DNA from: Dechloromonas denitrificans
GTDB taxonomy: Bacteria; Pseudomonadota; Gammaproteobacteria; Burkholderiales; Rhodocyclaceae
DNA: 39,984 bases
Direction of reading: 5' to 3'
Assembly: GCF_001551835.1 (NCBI RefSeq)
Contig: NZ_LODL01000019.1
Location: 631,073-671,056 of the forward strand
Shown here: positions 31,358 to 39,858 of the stretch, piece after piece
Numbering within the stretch: position 1 is the first letter of the stretch
Layout of the letters: each line of letters begins with the position of its first letter
Position numbers and translations under genes: made by a program
The notes under the pieces: generated by a model
Seen by the model: the letters and a program-made list of their open reading frames with translations, nothing else
What the model was told of the DNA's origin: nothing
Database searches by the model: none

Positions 31358-32566
31358 ATGCGTCGCCTGCTCGTCACGCTGCACCGCTGGTTCGGCCTCT
31401 TCGCCGCGCTCTTCCTGTTCGTCGCCGGGCTGACCGGCGCCGTGATTTCGTGGGATCACGAGCTCGACGAATGGCTGAACCCGCATCTGTTCCATGCCGT
31501 CGCGGCCGGCCCGGCGCTGACGCCGCTCGAACTGGCGGCCCGCCTGGAAGCGGCCGAACCGCGCCTGCAGGTCAGGTTCATGCCGCTGGAGATCGAGCCG
31601 GGGCACAGCCTCGGCCTCTTCGTCGAGCCGCGCCTCGATCCGGCGACGCAACAGCCCTACGCCCTCGGCTACAACCAGGTCGCGCTCGATCCGGCGACCG
31701 GCGAAATCCTCGGCAAACGGCAGTGGGGCCAGGTCTCGCTCGACCGCGAAAACCTGCTCCCCTTCCTCTACAAGCTGCACTACAGCATGCACATCCCGGA
31801 TGCCTTCAGCCTCCAGTTGGGCACGCTGTTCATGGGCATCGTCGCCATCGTCTGGGTCTTCGACACCCTGCTCGCGCTGTGGATCTCCTTCCCCAGCCTT
31901 AAAAGCTGGCGCCAGTCCTTCGCCTTCCGCTGGCAGGCCGGCGGCCATCGGCTGACCTTCGACCTGCACCGCTCGGGCGGCGTCTGGCTCTTCCTGCTGG
32001 TGCTGATGCTGGCCGTCACCTCGGTCGCCATGAACCTCAAGGAACAGGTCATGCGCCCGGTGGTCGGCCTGTTTTCCGAGCTGACGCCCTCGCCTTTCGC
32101 GGCCCGGCCGAGTCCGGCGGTGGACGGGCAAAAAACGGCAAAAATGGCGGTCGACCGCATCATTGCGCTGGCCGAAGACGAAGCCCGCCAACGCGGCATC
32201 ACCGCCCCGGCCGGCGGCGTCTTCCTCGACAGCCTGAGCGGCGTCTATGGCGTCGGCTTCTTCGCGCCCGGCAACAGCCACGGCGACGGCGGCCTCGGCA
32301 ACCCCTGGCTCTATTTCGATGCCCACAGCGGCCAGCCCCTCGGCGCCACCATCCCCGGCAGCGGCACGGCCGGCGACATCTTCCTGCAAGCCATGTTCCC
32401 GCTGCACTCCGGCCGCATCGCCGGTCTCCCCGGCCGCATCCTGATCTCGCTGTGCGGCCTGGCCATCGCCCTGCTCAGCGTCACCGGCGTCCTGATCTGG
32501 GCCCGCAAACACCGCGCCCGCCGCCTGCAGGCCTTGAAACAGCAGCCGCAGCCGGTTCTCAACTAA
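31358..32566 (+). CDS. PepSY-associated membrane protein, likely ferric-siderophore reductase
   Basis: A 402-residue inner-membrane protein of the PepSY_TM family. Helix 1 (LHRWFGLFAALFLFVAGLTGAVISWDHEL) has the usual His and aromatic residues. A periplasmic region follows, then LHYSMHIPD, further helices with FDLHRSGGVWLFLLVLMLAVTS, and a last helix (ILISLCGLAIALLSVTGVLIW). Conserved histidines in the helices suggest heme b. Members next to siderophore receptors are thought to reduce ferric siderophores. The start is seven bases after the receptor stop, so they form one operon. Confidence 0.88.
   Translation: MRRLLVTLHRWFGLFAALFLFVAGLTGAVISWDHELDEWLNPHLFHAVAAGPALTPLELAARLEAAEPRLQVRFMPLEIEPGHSLGLFVEPRLDPATQQPYALGYNQVALDPATGEILGKRQWGQVSLDRENLLPFLYKLHYSMHIPDAFSLQLGTLFMGIVAIVWVFDTLLALWISFPSLKSWRQSFAFRWQAGGHRLTFDLHRSGGVWLFLLVLMLAVTSVAMNLKEQVMRPVVGLFSELTPSPFAARPSPAVDGQKTAKMAVDRIIALAEDEARQRGITAPAGGVFLDSLSGVYGVGFFAPGNSHGDGGLGNPWLYFDAHSGQPLGATIPGSGTAGDIFLQAMFPLHSGRIAGLPGRILISLCGLAIALLSVTGVLIWARKHRARRLQALKQQPQPVLN
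32117..32146 (+). repeat. 30-bp dispersed motif, copy f
   Basis: GCGGTGGAC (one mismatch), 11 bases with CAAAAAAC, then GGCAAAAATG. It is within the PepSY-TM gene, encoding AVDGQKTAKM, in the sense opposite to the signal-peptide copies. Confidence 0.55.
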
Positions 32567-32620
32567 GCACACCTGGCTGTGCGGGCTGTGAAGTACGAAG
32601 CGGCATGAGGACTCAGCATG

Positions 32621-32652
32621 AAAAATGGCCGGTACTTGTTACAGACCGGCCA
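32621..32652 (-). terminator. Terminator of the MFS/panB operon
   Basis: On the - strand the stem TGGCCGGT / ACCGGCCA (8 bp, 11-base loop) is followed by TTTTT. It lies about 95 bases after the MFS stop. Confidence 0.7.
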
Positions 32653-32745
32653 CTGTTGAACTGCTAGCTTGAACCACTGGCTTTGTTACTTGGCCTGGGC
32701 TGCTTCGTGCCCTCTGCGGACGTTCGTAGCTCGGGCGATTGAGGG

Positions 32746-33975
32746 TCAGCTTTCAGCGGCAACCGGTCGATTGTGGTGATGAGCCGTAAGCGCAGCCTCT
32801 TTGATGGGCAAATTTACAAGTGCAGCAATGATGGCCAGCGCAATGTCGGCGTACCACATCCAGGCGAAGTCCCCGAACTGGGACATGGTGATGCCACCCA
32901 ACCAAGCGCCGAGAAACCCGCCAATCTGGTGCGACAGCAAAGTGAGTCCAAACAAGGTGGCCAAGTAACGTGTCCCGAACAGTTTGCCGACAATCGCCGC
33001 GGTCGGTGGAACCGTGGCCAGCCAAGTAAAGCCCAAGCCGGAAGCAAACAGGTAGTAAGTCCATTCAGTACGAGGCATCCACAGATACCAAGCAATCAGC
33101 ACAGCCCGTGAGGCGTACATCACCGCCAGGACATACTTACTTCGATAACGGGCGACGCACGAACCAGCGTACAAACTGCCGAATACATTCGCTAGGCCGA
33201 TGATGGCCAGTGACCAGCTGGCCACACTGGGCGGAAGACCGCACAGATTCACTTCACCGGGTAGATGGGTCACCAGGAACGCGATGTGAAACCCACAGGT
33301 AAAGAAACCAGCATGCAGCAACCAGTAGCTTGAGTTCCTGAGCGCTTCCAGAACTGCCGGGCCCAAGCGTGAATCATCAGTATGTTGTGGCGCGGTAGCC
33401 GTCGGTCCGGTCAGTTTTCCGACCAGTGGAATTGCAGCCAGGGTTGCCAAGGCCATCGCCCACATCGCGCCCATCCATCCCAGGCTCTGAATCAGTTTTT
33501 GCAGGAGTGGCGCAAAGATGAATTGGCCGAAGGAGCCTCCCGCATTGATTACGCCAGAAGCCGTACCACGGGCATCAAACGGCAATCGTTGGGCCGCGGC
33601 ACCAATCAGCACGGAGAAACTGCCGGCCCCAGACCCCATGGAAGCGAGGATGCCCAAGGCAATAGCCAGGCCGAAACCGTTTTCGATGAAGGGGGTAATG
33701 GCGCAACCGATGGCGAGCGTAATCAGGCCGGCCATCAACACCAACCGGGGACCGTAGCGGTCAGCCACTGCCCCAGCAATCGGCTGGATGGCACCCCAGG
33801 TGAACTGCCCGATAGCCAACGCCAGGCTAATGGTGGCGATGCCCATGCCGGTCGAACTATTGATGGGGCTAATGAACAGCCCAAAGGATTGGCGGGTTCC
33901 CATGGTCACCATGAGAATGCCGGCCGCAGCCAAGGTTACGGACAGGACATCGGGACGTCGAATCGAGTGAAACAT
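32746..33975 (-). CDS. MFS transporter
   Basis: A 409-residue major facilitator protein with twelve hydrophobic segments. Motif A is seen in GAVADRYGPRLVLMAG (about residues 68-83) and a related one in the second half. It resembles the oxalate/formate antiporter and monocarboxylate group (QSFGLFISPINSSTGMGIATISLALAIGQ near the N-terminus). Substrate unknown; organic acids are common for the group. Codon use is visibly less GC-rich than in the first 32 kb. It is the last gene of the thioesterase-panB-MFS operon. Confidence 0.9.
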   Translation of the reverse strand: MFHSIRRPDVLSVTLAAAGILMVTMGTRQSFGLFISPINSSTGMGIATISLALAIGQFTWGAIQPIAGAVADRYGPRLVLMAGLITLAIGCAITPFIENGFGLAIALGILASMGSGAGSFSVLIGAAAQRLPFDARGTASGVINAGGSFGQFIFAPLLQKLIQSLGWMGAMWAMALATLAAIPLVGKLTGPTATAPQHTDDSRLGPAVLEALRNSSYWLLHAGFFTCGFHIAFLVTHLPGEVNLCGLPPSVASWSLAIIGLANVFGSLYAGSCVARYRSKYVLAVMYASRAVLIAWYLWMPRTEWTYYLFASGLGFTWLATVPPTAAIVGKLFGTRYLATLFGLTLLSHQIGGFLGAWLGGITMSQFGDFAWMWYADIALAIIAALVNLPIKEAALTAHHHNRPVAAES

Positions 33976-33989
33976 AATGGCTCAGAGAG

Positions 33990-34820
33990 TCAGAAGCAAT
34001 GCTCAGTTGCAGGAAACGAGCCGTCTTTAACAGCTTCGACGTAAGAACGAATTGCTGATGCAATGTCTGTTTGTCCAGCCATGAAGTTGCGGACGAAACG
34101 CGCCTTCTTGCCAGGAAAGACGCCCAGCATGTCGTGCATGACCAGAACCTGACCGGAACAATCAAGGCCTGCACCAATGCCAATCGTGGGAATACGCAGT
34201 GCGTCCGATACGGACTTGCCAAGCGAAGCGGGAATGGCTTCGAGCAGCAGCATCGACGCTCCAGCCTCCTGAAGTGCTCGTGCATCAGACAGCAACCGCT
34301 CTGCCCCTTCCGTTGTTTTGCATTGAACTTTGAATCCGCCGAGCTGATGGACAGATTGCGGCGTTAGCCCCAGGTGGGCAAAAACCGGAATGGAGCGTTC
34401 GGTCAGAAACCGAACCGTGTCACACAACCAAGCACCGCCCTCCAGTTTCACAAGCTGCGCGCCAGCCTGCATCAGCTTCACGGCATTCTCATAGGCAGAC
34501 TCGGGTGTCCCGTAACTACCGAATGGCATGTCTGCCGCAAGTAGCGCAGACTTGTTGCCCCGCGCGACGCAGGACGTGTGATAGGCGATGTCGGCAATGC
34601 TCACCGGCAAAGTCGTCGCGTGGCCCTGCAACACGTTGCCCATCGAATCACCGACCAGCAGCATGTCGACCGCGCAAGCGTCCATGAGAGCGGCAAAACT
34701 GGCGTCGTAGCAAGTCAGCATGGCGATTTTCTTGCCGGCATCCTTCATATTCTGAAGTGCCGGCAAGGTGACGGCTTTACGTTGCGGCTCAGCTTGGCCT
34801 TCTTGCAGGTAACCGGCCAT
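33990..34820 (-). CDS. panB: 3-methyl-2-oxobutanoate hydroxymethyltransferase (ketopantoate synthase)
   Basis: A 276-residue enzyme with the PanB signature: [75 protein letters not shown] and [23 protein letters not shown]. It adds a hydroxymethyl group from methylene-tetrahydrofolate to 2-oxoisovalerate in the pantothenate pathway. panC and panD are not next to it. Instead it lies between a thioesterase (three bases upstream) and an MFS transporter in a lower-GC segment, so it may be a second copy with a separate role. Confidence 0.95.
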   Translation of the reverse strand: MAGYLQEGQAEPQRKAVTLPALQNMKDAGKKIAMLTCYDASFAALMDACAVDMLLVGDSMGNVLQGHATTLPVSIADIAYHTSCVARGNKSALLAADMPFGSYGTPESAYENAVKLMQAGAQLVKLEGGAWLCDTVRFLTERSIPVFAHLGLTPQSVHQLGGFKVQCKTTEGAERLLSDARALQEAGASMLLLEAIPASLGKSVSDALRIPTIGIGAGLDCSGQVLVMHDMLGVFPGKKARFVRNFMAGQTDIASAIRSYVEAVKDGSFPATEHCF

Positions 34821-34823
34821 CCG

Positions 34824-35267
34824 TTACTTCTCCGTTTTACCGTGCATCACCATGATGGTCTGTTGCATCAGCGCACAAAGAGTCTCCTTCCCATCCTTGA
34901 TGGCAAAGACCTCGGCCTTGGTCACAATCAGGGTGCGTCCCGGCCGCACGACCTGGCCACGGGCAATCAGCTTTTCACCGTCTGCCGGTGCAACCAGATT
35001 CATCTTGTACTCGACAGTCAGGACAGAGGCGTTGGCAGGCAACACCGTCATCGCAGCATAGCCGGCGGATGAGTCGGCAATCATGCCGACGACACCGCCA
35101 TGGACAAAGCCATGTTGCTGCTCGATGCCGTCCCAGTGCGGGACATGAATCTCCGTCATCCCGCTTTCAACCACGGGCATGGTGGCCTTCACCAAATGCA
35201 TGGCGTTCTGTTTGTCGAAACTGGCCAAGACGCGTTCGGCAATGTGTGGGTCTGATACATGGGGCAT
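34824..35267 (-). CDS. PaaI-family hotdog thioesterase
   Basis: A 147-residue hotdog-fold protein. The catalytic-region signature is HGFVHGGVVGMIADSSAGYAAMT (about residues 52-74), followed by the strands SVLTVEYKMNLVAPADGEKLIARGQVVRPGRTLIVTKAEVFA. Such enzymes hydrolyse acyl-CoA or aryl-CoA thioesters. AAGGAGACCGAACC precedes the ATG. It is the first gene of the operon with panB and the MFS gene, facing the LysR gene. The acyl substrate is unknown. Confidence 0.9.
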   Translation of the reverse strand: MPHVSDPHIAERVLASFDKQNAMHLVKATMPVVESGMTEIHVPHWDGIEQQHGFVHGGVVGMIADSSAGYAAMTVLPANASVLTVEYKMNLVAPADGEKLIARGQVVRPGRTLIVTKAEVFAIKDGKETLCALMQQTIMVMHGKTEK

Positions 35268-35431
35268 GGTTCGGTCTCCTTAGGTGGTTCTCAGATGATG
35301 AGCAGGCCCTCAAGTCTCACATTCAAAAGGCTCATGCATCTAGTTGTGGCGACACTTGCAATCAGGCTATTAGAATGGATGAAGCGTCTCGCCTCAAATG
35401 AGTTATTTGTGACCACACATGAGGATTTGTA

Positions 35432-36352
35432 ATGTCAATTAGCCTCTCCAAAATTCCATCAGTAGATTTGCTGCGAGGCTTCGTCGCGGTTGGTCGTCGC
35501 ATGAGTATCACCTTGGCGGCCGGCGACTTGTTTTTGACCCAGTCTGCGGTCAGTCGTCAGATTCACGGCCTGGAGACGGCACTGGGTGTGAAATTGTTCG
35601 AGCGAACACATCGCGCCATTCGATTTACGCCGGAAGGCGAGCAACTTTTTGTTGCCGCCGATAATGCGATGCAGCAACTACAAGATGCGCTGGGGGCACT
35701 GGAAGACAACATACGCCGGCGACCGGTGACGATTACGGCCAGCATTGGCTTTGTCGGCCTTTGGTTGCTGCCGCGCCTTGGCTTATTTCAGGCAGAACAC
35801 CCGGAAATCGAGGTGCACATCTCGGCAAACAATCAGATTGTGGACTTGCGCAAAGAGGGCTTGGACATTGCCATTCGCTATGGTGAGGAGCGCATGATGC
35901 CACCCGGCTCAAGCCGTCTGTTTGGCGAGACCGTCTTCCCGGTTGCCCATCCCAGTCTTGGCATGAAGCGTTTGGATAACCCTTCATTGATTGAGCAGTC
36001 CACCTTGCTTGAGTTCGAGGGAGATTCGTCATTTGCATGGCAATGGACTAACTGGCTGGAGTCACAAGGATGGGCGGGCGTGAAACCCAAAAGCATTCTT
36101 CGCTTCAACCTGTATGACCAGTTGATTCATGCTGCTGTCGCTGGCCAAGGCATTGCACTGGGCAAGGGACAAATCATCGGCCCCATGCTGGCTGATGGTC
36201 GCCTGGTTGCGCTGCCAACGTCACTTCCCGGCCCCAGCTCCAACAAGGTCTACTACCTGATTCAACGAGACACCCCGGCAAGCAGTCAGGCACAAACCCT
36301 GATTGACTGGATACGTACCGAGGCCCGCGTTACGGATTCTGCTCCAGCGTAA
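35432..36352 (+). CDS. LysR-family regulator (GcvA-like)
   Basis: A 306-residue regulator. The N-terminal winged helix-turn-helix is seen in SITLAAGDLFLTQSAVSRQIHGLETALGVKLFERTHR (about residues 24-60), followed by the linker helix and a substrate-binding domain (about 95-300) with GLWLLPRLGLFQAEHPEIEVHI and RKEGLDIAIRYG as in the GcvA/AmpR group. GAGGA lies six bases before the ATG. It is divergent from the thioesterase-panB-MFS operon across 164 bases, the usual LysR arrangement, and probably controls it. Its 3' end overlaps the convergent hydrolase gene by 23 bases. Confidence 0.93.
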   Translation: MSISLSKIPSVDLLRGFVAVGRRMSITLAAGDLFLTQSAVSRQIHGLETALGVKLFERTHRAIRFTPEGEQLFVAADNAMQQLQDALGALEDNIRRRPVTITASIGFVGLWLLPRLGLFQAEHPEIEVHISANNQIVDLRKEGLDIAIRYGEERMMPPGSSRLFGETVFPVAHPSLGMKRLDNPSLIEQSTLLEFEGDSSFAWQWTNWLESQGWAGVKPKSILRFNLYDQLIHAAVAGQGIALGKGQIIGPMLADGRLVALPTSLPGPSSNKVYYLIQRDTPASSQAQTLIDWIRTEARVTDSAPA

Positions 36353-37286
36353 CAAGCTGAGCCGTAATCTCCTGCGTGACTTCGCCATCGCGTAGCCAAG
36401 CCAGTGGGATTTTCCACAAGGAATCCGCGTAGCGGGCATTGAAAAATGCGAAGTGCCCGATGGAAGGCTCACCGACCGCATCGGGCTCGATACGAATATG
36501 CGTGCTGGGACTGTTCTTGAAGTAGCTGAGCAGGCGATGGATAGCCGGAATGGTGCCGAACTCGTCATCGCTCATCGACACTGCCAGCGTGGGTGCCGTG
36601 ACCTGAGCAAATGATTCAACCAGCTTGGCTCGCTCTTCATCCGACAGTGCCTGCGGGCCGGATTTGTAGATGTCTTCGAAGCGTGCCTCCGGGGAAATCC
36701 AGTCACGAACCACCCCGCTCGGCGTGTCTTCCAGCCACCCCAGGCGCTTGCCCGGGAAGTAGCCAAAGATTGCTGTCAGGGTCGGCATGACGATGTGCCA
36801 GCGCAAGTACATGGCCAGGCGCTTGTGCTTGGCGTAATCCCGCCAGTAGGCAAACTGCGAGCCCATCGTGAAGACCCGTTTAATGAGTTGGTTGGACGGT
36901 GCCATCCCCACCAGAAAACCACCCACGCTATGGGCGGCCACCAGAATGTCGTGCTCTTTGTAGCAGGTGCCAGCAAATCTCAGCACCCCTTCGAAGTCTT
37001 TGCCTCCCCAATCCAGCCAATTGGCCTGAAAACCCCGCATGTTCTCGGGCCGGGAGCCACCAATTCCCCGATAGTCATAGGTGATGACATTAAAGCCGTG
37101 GGCGTAGAGAAAATCGGCGAATCGACTGTAATACCGGCTTTGCACTGAAGTGGCCGGATTGATGATGACGACCGGCGGCAGCTTGTCGCTATCAACCACC
37201 TCATGAACCCAGGCATGGGCATGCAATGGAAATCCATCGACAGCGGGAATGTCTATTTTTAGCGGCTTTGTCAGTTTCGATGTCAT
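36330..37286 (-). CDS. Alpha/beta hydrolase
   Basis: A 318-residue alpha/beta hydrolase of the serine-dependent kind. The nucleophile elbow is AHSVGG (about residues 118-123), and the strand before it DILVAAHS. The oxyanion region is PPVVIINPATSVQSRYYSRFADFLYAHGFNVITYDYRGIGGS (about 37-78). A likely acid (SMSDDEFG) and the histidine IGHFAFF complete a triad. It resembles YheT-like or lipase-type hydrolases in which the substrate is not known. The codon use matches the lower-GC segment. It overlaps the end of the LysR gene. Confidence 0.88.
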   Translation of the reverse strand: MTSKLTKPLKIDIPAVDGFPLHAHAWVHEVVDSDKLPPVVIINPATSVQSRYYSRFADFLYAHGFNVITYDYRGIGGSRPENMRGFQANWLDWGGKDFEGVLRFAGTCYKEHDILVAAHSVGGFLVGMAPSNQLIKRVFTMGSQFAYWRDYAKHKRLAMYLRWHIVMPTLTAIFGYFPGKRLGWLEDTPSGVVRDWISPEARFEDIYKSGPQALSDEERAKLVESFAQVTAPTLAVSMSDDEFGTIPAIHRLLSYFKNSPSTHIRIEPDAVGEPSIGHFAFFNARYADSLWKIPLAWLRDGEVTQEITAQLVTLEQNP

Positions 37287-37425
37287 GGCTACTTGGCGTG
37301 CTCCAACGATTGGCTTTAAGCCTACGGTGGATGCGCCAAGTGCTCAATTGAGATTATTTCGGCCTGACATTCCTGTTGTGCATGTAGCACGGCAAGACCA
37401 TTGATTGCCTGATGCCTTACTCGTC

Positions 37426-37851
37426 CTACGAGCCGTTGATGGTTACATTCGCAATCCAGTTCCGACGGCGGCGCTCTGTTCTCTCTTCAACACTTTCACC
37501 GTCGAAATCAGACTGGAAATGCTTGAGAAGGGCGGGAGAAATGCCTTGTAGGGCATGGATATTGACCACCGCATAGAGGCGCCCATCTATCTCACTGGTC
37601 ACCAGTGGAATGTCTTCGCATTGCTTGCAAATGAGGAATTCGGCAGTTCTCGTACCGAAGGTGTGCCGGGTCAGTAGCGCAAGGTTGATGATTTGAACTT
37701 TCAGGTCGGCCGATGGCGACGATGTCCAAACGCCTTTATGGGCCTGGCAGAACGAACAAGCACACGCCCACGCAGGAATTCTTGTTGGGGCAGGTAGCCA
37801 CTCGAGATTAAAAGATATGTTGCCACATTGGCATTGGCCGGTAATCAGCAT
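37426..37851 (-). CDS. GFA/CENP-V-like zinc-binding protein
   Basis: A 141-residue protein starting at the ATG at 37851, which has AGAGGAGG ahead; an earlier in-frame start exists at 37881. Zinc-ligand cysteines follow the GFA fold: GQCQCGNISF (about residues 5-14), ACACSFCQAHKG (about 29-40) and ICKQCEDIP (about 74-82). The family includes glutathione-dependent formaldehyde-activating enzyme, but most members have no proven reaction. It lies alone between the hydrolase and the chemotaxis gene and has the lower-GC composition of the segment. Confidence 0.85.
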   Translation of the reverse strand: MLITGQCQCGNISFNLEWLPAPTRIPAWACACSFCQAHKGVWTSSPSADLKVQIINLALLTRHTFGTRTAEFLICKQCEDIPLVTSEIDGRLYAVVNIHALQGISPALLKHFQSDFDGESVEERTERRRRNWIANVTINGS

Positions 37852-38154
37852 GAAGCCTCCTCTGGGCATCAGTGTAACCAATTGCCGCAGTTGCGATTAC
37901 GACCTTCTCCGCACAAGGTTTAAATACTGATATGGGTGGCGGCTTAATGCGCAGAGCAGTCCCTTGGATGTCAGCTTGTTGTGATTTTCAACCAGCGGCT
38001 TGTGGCCTGAACCTGCCGGAAGGTCAATTCACGCAATTAGCCTATAACGATCACTCGCTTCTGGCCGCCTTGATGTCTGCACCGGGATGCTCACCTGCCC
38101 TACCCATAAAAACGGCAGTAACCCCCCGGATCGCTCTCAAAACCCAGCCCGTCC
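37852..38154. other. Intergenic stretch without a supported gene
   Basis: About 300 bases between the GFA-like gene and the 3' end of the chemotaxis receptor gene. A 94-codon reading frame on the + strand runs across the receptor's 3' end, has a Pro/Arg-rich tail and no ribosome binding site, and is probably chance. No clear terminator or repeat is seen. It marks the change from lower-GC to normal composition. Confidence 0.5.
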
Positions 38155-39768
38155 CTAAACCTCAAAACGCTCCATCGACTCGGCCAGATCCGAGGCCAAG
38201 GTCTCCAAGGCCTTGACCGTGCCGTTGGCCGCGGTGACTGAGCTGGACACCTCTTCGACCATGCGGGCAATTTTCTCGACGTTGGCAGCGACACTTTCAC
38301 TCGCCTGGCTCTGTTCCGATGTCGCATGCGCCACGTCACGGACATTCATCAACGTGGCACTGGCACTGCTGTTGATTTCGTGAAGCGTTTCCGCCGCCTG
38401 ATTGGCAATCCGGACGCTTTTCGCCACCTGCGGCGTCACCGCCTGCATGCTGGCAACCACGGCCGAGGTATCGCCTTGAATACCTTTGATCATTTCGGTG
38501 ATCTGCCCGGTCGCCTGGCCGGTGCGCTCGGCCAATTTGCGCACTTCGTCAGCCACCACGGCAAACCCGCGTCCCTGTTCGCCCGCCCGAGCCGCTTCAA
38601 TCGCCGCATTCAGGGCCAGCAGATTGGTCTGATCGGCAATCTCCTTGATCACCCGGGCAATGCCATCGACTTCACGCGAGCGCTCTTCCAGCCCCTCGAT
38701 GCGTGACGAAGCTTCGGCCACCTGAGCCACGACATGATCGAGTTCCTCTGCCGCCTGGTGCACCAACCCGGCGCCGGTGCTTGCCAGTTCCGCAGATTTC
38801 TTCGAGCGGATTTCGCTATCGCTGGCATGCGCCGAGATCTCATTGACGCTCACCGCCATTTCCTGCATCGACGCGGCCGTCGCCGCCGTCGCCTCGGAAG
38901 AGGTTTGCGCGAACTCGGTAATCTGCTGCATCTGCATCGTCAGCTCACCCGTCGCCAGGTTCAGCGTGGCAGCACCACTCTTGATCTCGCCAATCATGCG
39001 CTTCAAGCTGCCTTGCATGGCGGAAAGCTGGGCGAGCAGGCTGCCTTTATGGGCGCTGTCGATTTTCTCGACCAGACTTCCCGACGCGATGGCCCGCGTC
39101 ATCTCTGCGGCATAGCCGGCCTCGCCGCCCAATTGCCGGTAGATGCCCCGGGCAAGAAAGGCGGCCAGAGATGCCGTCAGCACGATGGTGAACAGGCCAA
39201 TGGCAAGGATGGAAAGCGTGTAGGACCAGAACTTCTCTTCAATATCATCGACGAAGAATCCGGTCCCAATACTCCAGCCCCATGGCTCGAACCTGGTCAC
39301 ACCGTTGAGCTTTGGCGCCATCTCGTTGGCTTTCGTACCGGGCTTTGCCGCCGGAATTTGAACGTAGGCAAACTCGCCCTGCCTGGCCAATTCTGCCCGA
39401 TAGATTTCGGCGGTCGTCCTGCCGTCCGGCAATTTCCCGGGATCAACCTTGCCGACACGCTCGGGCCGCGGGTGAACAACCATCACGTTTTGATCGTCGC
39501 GGACAAAAAAGTAGACGTTGCCGTTCTGAAAGCCCTTGATCGCCGCTGCAACGGCAGCCTGCGCTTGCTCCCGGGGCAACTTGCCGGCCAGTTCCTGTTC
39601 ATGGACGCGGATCGTCAGCGTCTTGGCCATTTTCAGGAGATTCTCGATCCCCGCCTGGCGCTCAGCCATCAGGCTGCCGTGCAGACTGCGCAGAGCCAGG
39701 CCGCCCAACACCAGCAGACCGACAACACTAACGGTGACCACGACGCCCAATCGGACGGAAAGCTTCAT
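38155..39768 (-). CDS. Methyl-accepting chemotaxis protein with single Cache sensor
   Basis: A 537-residue receptor. The ATG at 39768 has AGGAG five bases ahead; the GTG at 39774 is too near this site. Layout: N-terminal transmembrane helix (about 6-28), a periplasmic Cache-type sensor (about 30-185; [30 protein letters not shown]), a second helix (about 190-210), a HAMP-like linker, and a long signalling coiled coil with the hairpin tip [40 protein letters not shown]. It would sense a small molecule, perhaps an organic acid, and pass the signal to CheA/CheW. The ligand is not predictable. Confidence 0.94.
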   Translation of the reverse strand: MKLSVRLGVVVTVSVVGLLVLGGLALRSLHGSLMAERQAGIENLLKMAKTLTIRVHEQELAGKLPREQAQAAVAAAIKGFQNGNVYFFVRDDQNVMVVHPRPERVGKVDPGKLPDGRTTAEIYRAELARQGEFAYVQIPAAKPGTKANEMAPKLNGVTRFEPWGWSIGTGFFVDDIEEKFWSYTLSILAIGLFTIVLTASLAAFLARGIYRQLGGEAGYAAEMTRAIASGSLVEKIDSAHKGSLLAQLSAMQGSLKRMIGEIKSGAATLNLATGELTMQMQQITEFAQTSSEATAATAASMQEMAVSVNEISAHASDSEIRSKKSAELASTGAGLVHQAAEELDHVVAQVAEASSRIEGLEERSREVDGIARVIKEIADQTNLLALNAAIEAARAGEQGRGFAVVADEVRKLAERTGQATGQITEMIKGIQGDTSAVVASMQAVTPQVAKSVRIANQAAETLHEINSSASATLMNVRDVAHATSEQSQASESVAANVEKIARMVEEVSSSVTAANGTVKALETLASDLAESMERFEV

Positions 39769-39807
39769 ATGCACTCCTGCAATTGCGGCAGTAGCCGATT
39801 GCGGATT

Positions 39808-39834
39808 CCGGATTCCCGCCTTCGCGGGAATGAC
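39808..39834. repeat. Half copy of the double-palindrome repeat, copy D
   Basis: A single arm (CCGGATTCCCGC..GCGGGAATGAC) just upstream of the chemotaxis receptor gene, between it and the malic enzyme gene. The opposite arm is missing. Confidence 0.8.
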
Positions 39835-39858
39835 ATTTTTGAATGAATGGGCGCTTGC

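Noticed and set aside
37932..38216. 94-codon + strand reading frame near the chemotaxis gene
   Set aside because: No ribosome binding site, a Pro/Arg-rich tail, and overlap with the 3' end of the chemotaxis receptor gene.
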